DNA of 64,000 nucleotides from Streptomyces sp. 7-21 (GCF_016741785.1 NZ_JAERRL010000006.1:248001-312000), one strand, 5' to 3'; counted from the first letter of the stretch, positions 17,378 to 27,228 are shown. Notes: generated from the sequence alone by a model not told the origin. Translations and numbers: made by a program.

Positions 17378-18055
17378 TTAAATCTGGCCGCGCCCCGTGT
17401 TGACGACAGGTTTCGGATTTCTCACAGGAAGCGGCCGGAACTGCCGCCGCGCCGGCGTGGACCGCTCCACGTGCGCGGCGGCCAGCGCCCGCGCGCGCTC
17501 GGCGTCCCCCCGCGCGACGGCGTCCACGAGCGCCCCGCGCTCCTGCCAGCTCGCCACCGCCCGGCCGAGCGGCTCGCCCGTGTACAGCCAGGTGATCTTG
17601 CGGCGGATCTGCACCAGCAGGGCCGTCAGCCCCGGGCTGCACGTCGCCTGGGCCATCGTCTCGTGGAACCAGTCCGCCAGGGAGCGCAGGTCACCTTCCT
17701 GTCCCTGGCTGGCGCGCTGCCGGCCGAGCCGGACCAGGCCACGCAGCACCTTCAGATGCGCCTCGGTGCGCCGCTGGGCCGCGCGGGCGGCGCCCAGCGG
17801 CTCCAGCAGCGCCCTGATGTCCAGCAGGTCCGCCGCCTCCCGGTCGTCCAGCTCGGCGACGCAGGCACCCGCATGGCGCCGGGAGACGACGAACCCCTCC
17901 GATTCGAGGGTGCGCAGGGCCTCGCGCACCGGCACCCGGGAAACGCCGTAACGCTGGGCGAGCTGCTCCTCGGCCAGCCGGCTCCCCGGAGGCAGGACGC
18001 CGCTGACAATGTCGTCACGAATCGCCGTGCATACCGTGTGCGCGGAGATACGCAT
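17378..18055 (-). CDS. GntR-family transcriptional regulator (FCD-type)
   Basis: 225 aa. The N-terminal winged helix (about 8-75) has the GntR core PGSRLAEEQLAQRYGVSRVPVREALRTLESEGFV, here cited only as its pattern LAEEQLA...VSRVPVREAL. The C-terminal all-helical ligand-binding domain (about 85-215) is FCD/FadR-like, with the metal-type HETMAQA region. It is isolated and convergent with ptsH. Its operator is probably in the AT-richer stretch 18056-18190. The effector is unknown. Confidence 0.87.
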   Translation of the reverse strand: MRISAHTVCTAIRDDIVSGVLPPGSRLAEEQLAQRYGVSRVPVREALRTLESEGFVVSRRHAGACVAELDDREAADLLDIRALLEPLGAARAAQRRTEAHLKVLRGLVRLGRQRASQGQEGDLRSLADWFHETMAQATCSPGLTALLVQIRRKITWLYTGEPLGRAVASWQERGALVDAVARGDAERARALAAAHVERSTPARRQFRPLPVRNPKPVVNTGRGQI

Positions 18056-18197
18056 GAACTGACCCCCATTGCCAAATCCGTGCCCTCACCGGCGCGAGCT
18101 GCTGCATTACTACCGAGTCACTCCCCCGAACTGTATGCCACACGGCAGAAGAAACCGATAGCGTGCCGGAAAGCAGCGGCATTTTTCGGCCGCTATA

Positions 18198-18258
18198 CCT
18201 GGTTACCCGGTTCCGGGCACCGGACGTCACCGGACAACCGGCCCGCCGGGTAACCAGG
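18198..18258. terminator. Perfect 13-bp inverted repeat beyond the M16 genes
   Basis: Arms CCTGGTTACCCGG (18198-18210) and CCGGGTAACCAGG (18246-18258) enclose a 35-base GC-rich loop with internal CCGG repeats that can pair further. It begins 20 bases after the stop of the downstream M16 gene, so a terminator is the simplest reading. The two half-sites could also be operators for the GntR regulator whose start is 143 bases away. Confidence 0.55.
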
Positions 18259-18278
18259 CGGCCTGGCGGACCGGGCGG

Positions 18279-19661
18279 TCAGCCGCTGACGACGGTGACC
18301 TCACCGATACCGAGTGCGGTCACCGGGTCCGCGATGCGCTCGGCGTCGCCCACGAGCACGGTCACCAGCCGGTCGGCCGGGAACGCCCGCGCGACGGCGG
18401 CGGACGCCTCGACGGCGCCGGTGTCGGCGATCCGGGCGTCCAGCCACGACTGGTAGTCGTCGGGCAGCCCCTCCTCGGCCTGGTCGGCGAGCGTGCTCGC
18501 CACGCCCGCCGCGGTCTCGAACCGCAGCGGCGCCACGCCCACCAGGTAGCGGACGGCGGCGTCCCGCTCCTCCTCGGTCAGTCCCTCAGCGGCCACCGAC
18601 CGCAGCTCGGTCCACAGGTCCGCCAGCGCCGGGCCGGTGACGTCCGTGGCGACCGATCCCCGGATCGACAGCAGCCCCAGGCCCGTGCCCTCGGCGCTGG
18701 AACGCAGCACCTGACCGTAGGCGCGGATGCCGTAGGTGTAGCCCTTCTCCTCACGCAGCACCCGGTCCAGGCGCGAGGTGATGGTGCCGCCCAGGCAGTA
18801 GACGCCGACCTTCTGCGCGGGCCAGACGGGATCGTGCCGGTCGGGGCCGGTGCGCCCGATGAGCAGCTGCGTCTGCACGGAGCCCGGCCGGTCGACGATG
18901 ACCACCCGGCCGGTGTCCTCAGCGGTGACGGGCGTGAACGGCACGTCGCCGACGGGCGGCGCCGACCAGGCGCCGAGGGTGTCAGCCAGCACCCCGTCGA
19001 GGTCCACGCCCGACAGGTCGCCGGCCACCACGGCGGTGGCCGCCCCGGGCCGCAGATGTGCCTCGTAGAAGGCGCGCACGGCCTTGGCGTCCACCCGGGA
19101 CACGCTCTCCGGGGTGCCCTGGCGGGGCCGCGAGTAGCGGGAGTCCTCCGGGAACAGCGCCTCGGACAGGGCCATGGCGGCGCGGTGCGCGGGGTTGGCC
19201 AGCTCGTGCGGGATCTCGTCCAGGCGGTTGCGGACCAGGCGCTCGATCTCGTTCTCCGGGAACGCCGGGGCGCGCAGCGCCTCGGCGAGCAGCCCGGCGG
19301 CGCGGGGCAGCCGGGTGGCGGGGACCTCCAGGGAGATCCGGATGCCGCCGTGGTCGGCGTGGGTGTCCAGCGTCGCGCCGCAGGCCTCCAGCTCGGCGGC
19401 GAACTCCTCGGCGGTGCGGGACTCGGTTCCCTCGGCGAGAGCGCGCGCCGTGATCGCGGCAACGCCCTCCTGCGCCCGCGGCTCGGCCTCCAGCGGTGCC
19501 GGGACATGGAGTTCCAGGGCGACGACGCGCTGGCCGGGGCGGTCGCTGCGCAGCACGGTCAGCCCGTTGGGCAGGGTGCCGCGCTCGGGCACCGGGAAGG
19601 ACCAGGGCTTGGGCTCGCCGGGGGTGGGCTGGGGGTGAAGTCGCATGGTCGTCTCGGTCAC
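18279..19661 (-). CDS. M16 peptidase-like protein, non-catalytic partner
   Basis: 460 aa from the GTG at 19661, which overlaps the stop of the upstream M16 gene as GTGA. Fold-typical blocks are present (PNGLTVLRSDRPGQRVVALEL, and the C-terminal YTYGIRAYGQVLRSS), but the zinc motif HxxEH is absent: the equivalent place reads ARALAEGTESRTAEEF. This is the standard picture of the inactive subunit of a two-gene M16B protease, where both halves form one chamber. A downstream ATG (19646) is an alternative start. Confidence 0.9.
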   Translation of the reverse strand: MTETTMRLHPQPTPGEPKPWSFPVPERGTLPNGLTVLRSDRPGQRVVALELHVPAPLEAEPRAQEGVAAITARALAEGTESRTAEEFAAELEACGATLDTHADHGGIRISLEVPATRLPRAAGLLAEALRAPAFPENEIERLVRNRLDEIPHELANPAHRAAMALSEALFPEDSRYSRPRQGTPESVSRVDAKAVRAFYEAHLRPGAATAVVAGDLSGVDLDGVLADTLGAWSAPPVGDVPFTPVTAEDTGRVVIVDRPGSVQTQLLIGRTGPDRHDPVWPAQKVGVYCLGGTITSRLDRVLREEKGYTYGIRAYGQVLRSSAEGTGLGLLSIRGSVATDVTGPALADLWTELRSVAAEGLTEEERDAAVRYLVGVAPLRFETAAGVASTLADQAEEGLPDDYQSWLDARIADTGAVEASAAVARAFPADRLVTVLVGDAERIADPVTALGIGEVTVVSG

Positions 19662-21019
19662 TTGTCGGCCCCTTCGGCCTCGGTGTCGCTGTCGTCGGCG
19701 TCGGCGCCGGATTCCGCCGCGGGCGCCTCCGGCTCGTAGACGAGCACGGCGCGGTTGTCCGGACGCAGGTGGGCGGCGGCGACCGCGCGCACCTCGTCCC
19801 GGGTGACCTCGAGCAGCCGGTTCACGGCGGTGAGTGCCAGCTGCGGGTCCCCGAACAGCACGGCGTACTTGCACAGTTCGTCGGCACGCCCGCCGACCGT
19901 GGCCAGCCGGTCGAGCCACTCACGCTCCAACTGGGCCTGGGCGCGCTCCAGTTCGGCGGGGGTGGGGCCCTCGGCCGCGAACCGCGTCAGCTCCTCGTCG
20001 ATGGCCGCTTCGATCTCGTCGGTCCCGGCGTCGCCCGACGCCTTCACGTCGAGCCAGCCGAGCGAGGGTGCGCCCGCCAGCCGCAGCATGCCGAACCCGG
20101 CGGCGACGGCCGTGCGGTCGCGGCGCACCAGCCGGTTGTGGAGGCGGGAGGACTCGCCCCCGCCGAGCGCGGTCAGGGCGAGATCGGCGGCGTCGGCCTC
20201 GCGGGTGCCGTCCTGCGGCAGCCGGTAGGCGGCCATGACCGCGCGGGCCGGCACGTCCTCCCGCAGCAGCTCGCGGGCCTCGGCGCCGATGACGCCCGGC
20301 AGGGAGCCGTCGCGCGGCGGCCGCTTGCCCTCGTGGGAGGGAATGCTGCCGAAGTACTTCTCCACCCAGGCCAGCGTCTGGTCGGGGTCGATGTCACCGA
20401 CGACGGCCAGGACGGCGTTGTTCGGCGCGTAGTAGGTGCGGAAGAAGTCCTGGGCGTCCTCCAGCGAGGCGGCGTCCAGATCGGCCATGGAACCGATGGG
20501 GATGTGGTGGTAGGGGTGCCCTTCGGGGTAGACCATCGCGGCCAGGCGCTCGAACGCGGTGCCGTAGGGCACGTTGTCGTAGCGCTGGCGGCGCTCGTTC
20601 TTCACGACGTCGCGCTGGTTGTCCAGCGACTCCTGGTCGAGGGCGCTCAGCAGCGTGCCCATGCGGTCGGCCTCGAGCCACAGCGCGAGTTCGAGCTGGT
20701 GGGCGGGAACGGTCTCGAAGTAGTTGGTCCGCTCAAAGCTGGTGGTCCCGTTGAGGGAACCGCCCGCCGCCTGGATCAGTTCGAAGTGACCGTTTCCCGG
20801 CACCTGCGCCGACCCCTGGAACATCAGGTGCTCGAAGAGGTGGGCCAGTCCGGTTCTGCCCTGGACCTCGTGGCGCGAACCGACGTCGTACCAGAGGCAG
20901 ACGGCGGCGACCGGGGTGAGATGGTCCTCTGAGAGCACGACGCGAAGGCCGTTGGCCAGCCTGTGCTCGGTCGCGGTGAGCCCGCCGACGGAATCCTGCG
21001 TGGTGGCCGTGTGGCCCAT
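19658..21019 (-). CDS. M16 zinc metallopeptidase, catalytic subunit
   Basis: 453 aa from the ATG at 21019 (MGHTATTQDSVGGLTATEHR). The inverted zinc motif is H60-L-F-E63-H64 in GLAHLFEHLMF, and the distal zinc Glu is in VVKNERRQRYDN. The second domain has the R/Y region. There is no signal peptide, so it is probably cytoplasmic. It acts with the downstream inactive paralogue, to which it is translationally coupled. It is divergent from parC with a 191-base gap that contains a 16-bp palindrome. Confidence 0.92.
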   Translation of the reverse strand: MGHTATTQDSVGGLTATEHRLANGLRVVLSEDHLTPVAAVCLWYDVGSRHEVQGRTGLAHLFEHLMFQGSAQVPGNGHFELIQAAGGSLNGTTSFERTNYFETVPAHQLELALWLEADRMGTLLSALDQESLDNQRDVVKNERRQRYDNVPYGTAFERLAAMVYPEGHPYHHIPIGSMADLDAASLEDAQDFFRTYYAPNNAVLAVVGDIDPDQTLAWVEKYFGSIPSHEGKRPPRDGSLPGVIGAEARELLREDVPARAVMAAYRLPQDGTREADAADLALTALGGGESSRLHNRLVRRDRTAVAAGFGMLRLAGAPSLGWLDVKASGDAGTDEIEAAIDEELTRFAAEGPTPAELERAQAQLEREWLDRLATVGGRADELCKYAVLFGDPQLALTAVNRLLEVTRDEVRAVAAAHLRPDNRAVLVYEPEAPAAESGADADDSDTEAEGADK

Positions 21020-21064
21020 GGGTCTGAGGTCCCTTCGCTCGGACGGTGGGGAACGCGGTTCAGC

Positions 21065-21080
21065 CACCTTATGCAAGGTG
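21065..21080. promoter_or_regulatory. 16-bp palindrome upstream of the M16 operon
   Basis: CACCTTATGCAAGGTG: perfect 6-bp arms around ATGC, in unusually AT-rich DNA for this genome, 46 bases upstream of the M16 start and 130 bases upstream of parC. It is a candidate repressor operator. I recognise no known consensus. Confidence 0.4.
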
Positions 21081-21210
21081 AGGCGGGGTGTGCGACGTGC
21101 GAGGGCCGGTGGCCCGCGGGGCGCTGTCGGCAGCGCGCGTCACAATGGTCGGCGGCGACCGCATGGTTGCTCGTCCGCACCGACCATCCCGCTAAGGAGC
21201 TGCTGCCCCG

Positions 21211-23658
21211 ATGGCCCGCCGGAGTACCAAGACCCCGCCGCCGGACGACTTCGAGGAACGGATCCTCGACGTCGACGTCGTCGACGAGATGCGCGGCTCG
21301 TTCCTTGAGTACGCCTACTCGGTGATCTACTCGCGTGCCCTTCCCGACGCGCGGGACGGCTTGAAGCCGGTGCACCGCCGGATCCTCTACCAGATGCATG
21401 AGATGGGGCTGCGGCCAGAGCGCCCCTACGTCAAGTGCGCCCGGGTCGTCGGCGAGGTGATGGGTAAGCTCCACCCGCACGGCGACACCGCGATCTACGA
21501 CGCGCTGGTGCGGATGGCGCAGCCGTTCTCCATGCGGCTCCCCCTGGTCGACGGCCACGGCAACTTCGGCTCCCTGGGGAACGACGACCCGCCCGCCGCG
21601 ATGCGGTACACCGAGTGCCGTTCGGCAGCGGCCGCGGGCCTGATGGTGGAGTCCATCGACGAGGACACCGTCGACTTCGCGCCGAACTACGACGGCAGCG
21701 AACGGGAGCCGGTGGCGCTGCCCGCCGCCTACCCCAACCTCCTGGTGAACGGCGCGAGCGGCATCGCGGTCGGCATGGCGACGAACATGCCGCCGCACAA
21801 CCTGGGCGAGGTGATCGCCGCTGCCCGGCACCTGATCAAGCACCCCGGGGCCGACCTCGCCACGCTGATGCGCTTCGTCCCGGGCCCGGACCTGCCGACC
21901 GGCGGCCAGATCGTGGGCCTGGACGGCATCCGGGACGCCTACCGGACCGGCCGCGGCACGTTCCGCATCCGGGCCACCGTCTCAGTGGAGAAGGTGACGG
22001 CCCGGCGCCGCGGCCTGGTCGTGACCGAACTGCCGTTCTCGGTGGGGCCGGAGAAGGTGATCGCGAAGATCAAGGACCTGGTCAACGCCAAGCGGCTCCA
22101 GGGCATCGCCGACGTCAAGGACCTGACGGACCGGGAGCACGGGCTGCGGCTGGTCATCGAGATCAAGAACGGCTTCAACCCCGAGGCGGTGCTCGCGCAG
22201 CTGTACAAGCTGACGCCGATGGAGGAGACCTTCGGCATCAACAACGTGGCGCTGGTCGACGGGCAGCCGCTGACCATGGGGCTCAAGGAGCTGCTCGAGG
22301 TGTACGTCGACCACCGCTTCCAGGTGGTCAGGCGGCGCAGCGAGTTCCGCCGGAGCAAGCGCCGGGACCGGCTGCACCTGGTCGAGGGCCTGCTGGTGGC
22401 GCTGCTTGACATCGACGAGGTCATCCGCCTCATCCGCTCCAGCGAGAACGCCGCTGCGGCCAAGGAGGCGCTGCGGGAGCGGTTCTCGCTGTCGGAGGCG
22501 CAGACCCAGTACATCCTGGACACCCCGCTGCGCAGGCTGACGAAGTTCGACCGGCTGGAGCTGGAGGCCGAACGCGAGCGGCTGGAACAGGAGATCGCGG
22601 AGCTGACGGAGATCCTGGAGTCGGACGCCGCGCTGCGCAAGCTGGTCTCCTCCGAACTGGCCGAGGTGGCGAAGAAGTTCGGCACCCCACGGCGGACGCG
22701 GCTGGTGGAGTCGGACAGCGTCCCGGCCCAGGCCGTGCCGCTCCAGGTCGCCGACGACCCCTGCCGTGTGCTGCTGTCGTCCACCGGGCTGCTGGCGCGG
22801 ACCGCCGACGCGCAGACGCCGTTCGACGCGCAGGCCAAGCGCACCAAGCATGACGTGATCGTCTCGTCGGTGTCGGCGACGGCGCGCGGCACGGTCGGCG
22901 CGGTGACGTCCCGGGGGCGGCTGCTGCGGCTGCCGGTGATCGACCTGCCGCAGCTGCCCGCGGACGCGACCGCGCCGAACCTCTCGGGCGGCGGGCAGCT
23001 GTCGGAGTTCCTGTCGCTCCAGGCGGACGAGTCCGTGCTGTGCCTGACGACGCTCGACGAGTCCTCGCCGGGCCTCGCGCTGGGCACGGAGCACGGCGTG
23101 GTCAAGCGCGTCGTCCCGGACTACCCGGCGAACAAGGACGAGCTGGAGATCATCTCCCTCAAGGAGGGCGACCGGGTCGTGGGCGCGGCCGAGCTGCGCA
23201 CCGGCGAAGAGGACCTGGTGTTCATCACCAGCGAGGCACAGCTGCTGCGGTTCCCGGCCGCCCAGGTCCGGCCGCAGGGGCGGCAGGCCGGCGGTGTGGC
23301 CGGCATCAAGCTGGGCGCCACGGCGCGGGTCATCTCCTTCACCGCGGTTGACCCGGCCGGTGACGCCGTGGTGTTCACCGTGGCCGGCGGCAGCGGCACG
23401 CTGGACGACTCGCTGGGGACGGCGAAGCTCACGCCGTTCGCGCAGTTCCCCCGCAAGGGACGCGCCACGGGCGGCGTGCGGTGCCAGCGCTTCCTCAAGG
23501 GCGAGGATCACCTGGCCTTCGCCTGGGCCGGCGCGGCGCCCGCGCGGGCGGCGACGCGGACCGGCGCGCCGGCCCCGCTGCCGGAGCCGGACCCGCGGCG
23601 CGACGGCTCGGGCACGCCGCTGCCCAAGGCCGTGGCGGCGGTCGCCGGGCCGGTGTGA
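21211..23658 (+). CDS. parC: DNA topoisomerase IV subunit A (second GyrA-like protein)
   Basis: 815 aa. With the ParE-like subunit encoded 1 kb downstream it makes a type IIA topoisomerase for chromosome decatenation. The winged-helix core contains the DNA-linking Y133 (in AAMRYTECR). The quinolone-resistance region is [12 protein letters not shown], with Thr93 where GyrA proteins often have Ser. A coiled tower domain follows, then a C-terminal beta-pinwheel with degenerate blades; there is no GyrA-box of the canonical QRRGGKG type, which favours topo IV over gyrase. An AAGGAG site is 11 bases upstream. Confidence 0.92.
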   Translation: MARRSTKTPPPDDFEERILDVDVVDEMRGSFLEYAYSVIYSRALPDARDGLKPVHRRILYQMHEMGLRPERPYVKCARVVGEVMGKLHPHGDTAIYDALVRMAQPFSMRLPLVDGHGNFGSLGNDDPPAAMRYTECRSAAAAGLMVESIDEDTVDFAPNYDGSEREPVALPAAYPNLLVNGASGIAVGMATNMPPHNLGEVIAAARHLIKHPGADLATLMRFVPGPDLPTGGQIVGLDGIRDAYRTGRGTFRIRATVSVEKVTARRRGLVVTELPFSVGPEKVIAKIKDLVNAKRLQGIADVKDLTDREHGLRLVIEIKNGFNPEAVLAQLYKLTPMEETFGINNVALVDGQPLTMGLKELLEVYVDHRFQVVRRRSEFRRSKRRDRLHLVEGLLVALLDIDEVIRLIRSSENAAAAKEALRERFSLSEAQTQYILDTPLRRLTKFDRLELEAERERLEQEIAELTEILESDAALRKLVSSELAEVAKKFGTPRRTRLVESDSVPAQAVPLQVADDPCRVLLSSTGLLARTADAQTPFDAQAKRTKHDVIVSSVSATARGTVGAVTSRGRLLRLPVIDLPQLPADATAPNLSGGGQLSEFLSLQADESVLCLTTLDESSPGLALGTEHGVVKRVVPDYPANKDELEIISLKEGDRVVGAAELRTGEEDLVFITSEAQLLRFPAAQVRPQGRQAGGVAGIKLGATARVISFTAVDPAGDAVVFTVAGGSGTLDDSLGTAKLTPFAQFPRKGRATGGVRCQRFLKGEDHLAFAWAGAAPARAATRTGAPAPLPEPDPRRDGSGTPLPKAVAAVAGPV

Positions 23659-23736
23659 CGGCCGGGGTACCACGGCACCCCAGGGGCGCGCGGTGCCTGC
23701 GAGGCTGCCGGGGCAGGGAAGGCTAACCTGACCACC

Positions 23737-24651
23737 GTGAGTACGTGCGCGGCGCTGTCCGAGGCAGAGAACGAGCCACTGGCCGGGACGGCCGCGACGG
23801 CAGCGACGTGGCTCGCGCTCGAGCAGCCGGGCCCCTGGGGAGCCGACGCCCTGGCCAGCAGCCGGCTCGATCCGTCCACCGGCCGTGCCCTGGCGGAGGC
23901 GGCCGGGGGTACGGGCGTGCGGGTGGCGCTGATCCGCCGCCCCGGTCGCGCGGGGGGCACCTCCGCCGGGCCGTGGCGCCGTGCCGTCCTCGCCCACACC
24001 GCGCCCGGACGGACCTGGGTGCGCACGGCACTGCTGGCGGACCCGCGCGAGCTGCTCGCGCTGGACTTCGCCCGGCTCGGCGGCGGGCACCACGACGGCT
24101 GGGGCGAGCCGCACCGGGGCGCCCCGCTGCTGCTGGTCTGCGCCAACGGCAGGCGCGACCGCTGCTGTGCCGTGCTCGGGCGCCCGCTGGCTGCCCAGGC
24201 GGAGGCCGCCGGCGGCGCCTGGGTCTGGGAGAGCTCACACCTGGGCGGCCACCGGTTCGCGCCGACGCTGCTGGCGCTGCCGCACGGCTACGCCTACGGC
24301 CGGGTGACCCCGCTCGCGACCAAGGCGGTGCTGGCAGGGCTGCTCGACGGGCGGGTCGTGCTGGACGGCTGCCGTGGCCGCTCCACGTGGGACCGGCCGG
24401 GACAGGCGGCCGAGCTCGCCGTGCGGGCGCACACCGGCGAGACGGGCGCTGACGCCCTGACGGCGGCGACGCGCGCCCTGTCCGGCGGGTCCTGGGAGGT
24501 GGACGTCCGGCACGCGGACGGCAGGTCCTGGCGGGTCTCGGTGCGGCAGGAGCACGGGCGGGCGCCCGTGCCCGCCAGCTGCGGCGCCACGCCCGCCCCG
24601 CAGCCGCGGCTGCGCGTGACCGGCCTGGCGGCGGTGCCCGCGGGCGCGTGA
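23737..24651 (+). CDS. Sucraseferredoxin-like protein
   Basis: 304 aa with a GTG start. It belongs to the Suc_Fer-like family, a thioredoxin-fold ferredoxin relative. The key block is LVCANGRRDRCCAVLGRPLA (about residues 130-150), with Cys residues placed like those of thioredoxin-like [2Fe-2S] ferredoxins, followed by WESSHLGGHRFAPTLLALPHG. No redox partner is encoded nearby. It follows parC on the same strand after 78 bases and may be read from the same message. Its function in bacteria is not established. Confidence 0.85.
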   Translation: MSTCAALSEAENEPLAGTAATAATWLALEQPGPWGADALASSRLDPSTGRALAEAAGGTGVRVALIRRPGRAGGTSAGPWRRAVLAHTAPGRTWVRTALLADPRELLALDFARLGGGHHDGWGEPHRGAPLLLVCANGRRDRCCAVLGRPLAAQAEAAGGAWVWESSHLGGHRFAPTLLALPHGYAYGRVTPLATKAVLAGLLDGRVVLDGCRGRSTWDRPGQAAELAVRAHTGETGADALTAATRALSGGSWEVDVRHADGRSWRVSVRQEHGRAPVPASCGATPAPQPRLRVTGLAAVPAGA

Positions 24652-24652
24652 C

Positions 24653-24670
24653 CCGGGCACCGGCGCCCGG
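24653..24670. terminator. Small hairpin between convergent genes
   Basis: Arms CCGGGC and GCCCGG with a 6-base loop, located between the sucraseferredoxin stop and the parE stop. Confidence 0.4.
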
Positions 24671-24674
24671 ACGC

Positions 24675-26792
24675 TCAGGTGTCGATGCGGGTACGGTCGA
24701 GCATGGCGGCGGAGCTGGCGATGAACTCCCGGCGCGGGGCGACCTCGTTCCCCATCAGCAGGCTGAACGCCGCCTCCGCGGCCTGAAGATCCCCGATGTT
24801 GATCCGCCGCAGCGTGCGCTTGCGGGGGTCCATGGTCGTCTCGGCCAGCTGGTCCGCGTCCATCTCACCGAGGCCCTTGTAGCGCTGGATGTTGTCCTTG
24901 TAGCGGATCCCGCGCCGCTCCAGGTCCAGCAGGGTCTCCCGCAGCTCGTTGTCCGAGTACGTGTACAGGTACTTCTCCTGGCCCTTGCGCGGGTTGCTCA
25001 GCTCGATGCGGTGCAGCGGCGGCACCGCGGAGAACACGCGCCCCTGCTCGACCATGGGCCGCATGTACCGCTGGAAGAGCGTCAGCAGCAGGCACCGGAT
25101 GTGCGCCCCGTCGACATCGGCGTCGGCCAGGAAGATCACCTTGCCGTAGCGGGCCCGGTCGATGTCGAAGGTGCGCCCGGAGCCTGCTCCTATGACCTGG
25201 ATGATCGCCCCGCACTCGGCGTTCTTGAGCATGTCCGACACGGACGACTTCTGGACGTTGAGGATCTTGCCGCGGATGGGCAGCAGCGCCTGGAACTCGG
25301 AGTTCCGCGCCAGCTTGGCCGTGCCGAGGGCGCTGTCTCCCTCGACGATGAACAGCTCGCTGCGGTCCACGTCGTTGCTGCGGCAGTCGGCGAGCTTGGC
25401 GGGCAGAGCCGAGGACTCCAGGGCGGTCTTGCGGCGCTGGGCCTCCTTGTGCTGGCGCGCCGCGATACGCGTCCTGGCAGCGGCCACGACCTTCTCCAGC
25501 ACCGACCTGGCCTGCGCCCTGGTGTCCCGCTTGGTCGAGGTGAGGAACGCCTTCAGCTGGGCCGCCACCACCTGGGCCACGATGCGGGAGGCGGCAGCGG
25601 TGCCCAGGATCTCCTTGGTCTGGCCCTCGAACTGCGGCTCGGCCAGCCGCACGGTCACCACGGCGGTCAGGCCCTCCAGCGCGTCGTCCTTGACGATGTC
25701 GTCCTCGGCAACGCGCAGCAGCTTGGTCGACCGCAGCACCTCGTTGAGCGTCCGGGTCACGGCGCGCTCGAAGCCTGCGACGTGGGTGCCGCCCTTGGGC
25801 GTGGCGATGATGTTGACAAACGACCTGACCGTGGTGTCGTAGCCGGTGCCCCAGCGCAGCGCCACGTCGACGCCCAGGTCGCGCTTGACCTCGGTGGGCT
25901 TCATGTGGCCGTCCTCGTCGACGACGGGCACGGTCTCCTTGAACGTCCCCTGGCCGGTCAGCCGCAGCACGTCGCTGAGAGGCTTGTCCGGCGCCAGGTA
26001 CTCGCAGAACTCGCTGATTCCTCCCTCGTAGCGGAAGACCTCCTCGCTGGGCTCGGCGCCGTCCAGGCCCCGCTCGTCCCGCACGACGATAGTCAGCCCC
26101 GGCACCAGGAAGGCGGTCTGCCGGGCACGCGCGTGCAGCTGCTCCAGGGACAGCCGGGCGTCCTTGAGGAAGATCTGCCGGTCGGCCCAGTACCGCACCC
26201 GGGTACCGGTGCGGGTCCTGGGGATCTTCTTGGTCTTCCGCAGGCCGCTGGCGGGCTCGAAGGGAGCGTCCGGGCCCTCCCCGGCGAAGATACCGGGGGT
26301 GCCGCGGCGGAAGCTCATGGCGTGGGTGCGGCCGTGGAGGTCCACCTCGACGTCCAGGCGCGCGGAGAGCGCGTTCACCACCGAGGCGCCCACGCCGTGC
26401 AGACCGCCGGAGGCGGCGTACGAACCACCACCGAACTTGCCGCCGGCGTGGAGCTTGGTCATCACCACCTCGACGCCCGACAGGCCGGTCTTCGGCTCGA
26501 TGTCCACGGGGATGCCGCGGCCGTTGTCCCTGACCTCCACCGAGCCGTCCTCGTAGAGCAGGACCTCGATGCGGTCGCAGTAGCCGCCGAGCGCCTCGTC
26601 CACGGAGTTGTCGATGATCTCCCACAGGCAGTGCATCAGGCCACGGCTGTCCGTGGAGCCGATGTACATGCCGGGGCGCTTGCGCACCGCCTCCAGTCCT
26701 TCCAGAACCAGAAGGTGCCGTGCGGTGTAGTTGCTCCCCGGATCGGATCCGGTCAGCAGTGCGGCGGATGGCACGGACGTATCGGCGGTCAC
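24675..26792 (-). CDS. parE: DNA topoisomerase IV subunit B (second GyrB-like protein)
   Basis: 705 aa with a GTG start, GAGGAG 8 bases upstream. The GHKL ATPase domain has E/N in EIIDNSVDEA, DNGRGIPV and GGLHGVGASVVNALS. The transducer domain follows. The TOPRIM domain has the catalytic Glu in FIVEGDSALGTAK and the metal-binding DADVDGAHI. The C-terminal end is YKGLGEMDADQL. It lacks the long insert of some GyrB proteins. It is the partner of the ParC-like protein at 21211 but is encoded on the opposite strand, so the two are not an operon. A near-SOS box lies 115 bases upstream. Confidence 0.93.
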   Translation of the reverse strand: MTADTSVPSAALLTGSDPGSNYTARHLLVLEGLEAVRKRPGMYIGSTDSRGLMHCLWEIIDNSVDEALGGYCDRIEVLLYEDGSVEVRDNGRGIPVDIEPKTGLSGVEVVMTKLHAGGKFGGGSYAASGGLHGVGASVVNALSARLDVEVDLHGRTHAMSFRRGTPGIFAGEGPDAPFEPASGLRKTKKIPRTRTGTRVRYWADRQIFLKDARLSLEQLHARARQTAFLVPGLTIVVRDERGLDGAEPSEEVFRYEGGISEFCEYLAPDKPLSDVLRLTGQGTFKETVPVVDEDGHMKPTEVKRDLGVDVALRWGTGYDTTVRSFVNIIATPKGGTHVAGFERAVTRTLNEVLRSTKLLRVAEDDIVKDDALEGLTAVVTVRLAEPQFEGQTKEILGTAAASRIVAQVVAAQLKAFLTSTKRDTRAQARSVLEKVVAAARTRIAARQHKEAQRRKTALESSALPAKLADCRSNDVDRSELFIVEGDSALGTAKLARNSEFQALLPIRGKILNVQKSSVSDMLKNAECGAIIQVIGAGSGRTFDIDRARYGKVIFLADADVDGAHIRCLLLTLFQRYMRPMVEQGRVFSAVPPLHRIELSNPRKGQEKYLYTYSDNELRETLLDLERRGIRYKDNIQRYKGLGEMDADQLAETTMDPRKRTLRRINIGDLQAAEAAFSLLMGNEVAPRREFIASSAAMLDRTRIDT

Positions 26793-27228
26793 GCAGTTCG
26801 CTCCTCGCTGAATCCTGATCTGGTGGCTTGTCGCCGCTCAGAGGGTACCGAGGCTCTGTAGAGCGGTTGTGCAGCCACCCAGCAGAGCTAATAGCGTAAC
26901 CGAATCTCGATCACATGTTCGATTACCCGACCCCGTGACGCGTACATCACGTTCCCTTCGAGGCATGAACCCTTTAGGCTCCGGGCACGTCCTCCTGAGC
27001 GAGAACGACACCATCGTGGATACCCCCGGCATCCCAGGGGTAGCCGTAAAAGACCACCAATCAACCCAACCAGGCACTCCTACGCAATCGGCTCATTCGC
27101 CGCCACTGGGCAGCTTTCCAGCCAGACCGGCAGAATTTTGTCCGCCGGGCGCCCATGATCGGGAACGATCCGGCAGGCTGGGATGTTGTCCCTGGTACGA
27201 CAGCTCGTCGAGCTAGAGAAGAGGCGAC
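26793..27228. other. Divergent intergenic region, parE / DUF7455 gene
   Basis: 436 bases without a supportable gene. It contains the promoters of both flanking genes and, at 26907-26922, a 16-bp palindrome close to the actinobacterial SOS box (listed separately). The stretch from about 26880 to 27060 is markedly AT-richer than coding DNA here. The open frames crossing it have no ribosome sites. Confidence 0.5.
26907..26922. promoter_or_regulatory. Candidate LexA (SOS) box upstream of parE
   Basis: TCGATCACATGTTCGA differs from the actinobacterial SOS consensus TCGAAC-N4-GTTCGA at one position. It sits 115 bases upstream of the parE start. If real, topo IV subunit B would be damage-inducible. 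The match is by eye only. Confidence 0.4.

Noticed and set aside
24648..26861. A 737-codon open frame opposite parE
   Set aside because: Shadow of the conserved ATPase/TOPRIM gene; no ribosome site and no recognisable domain.
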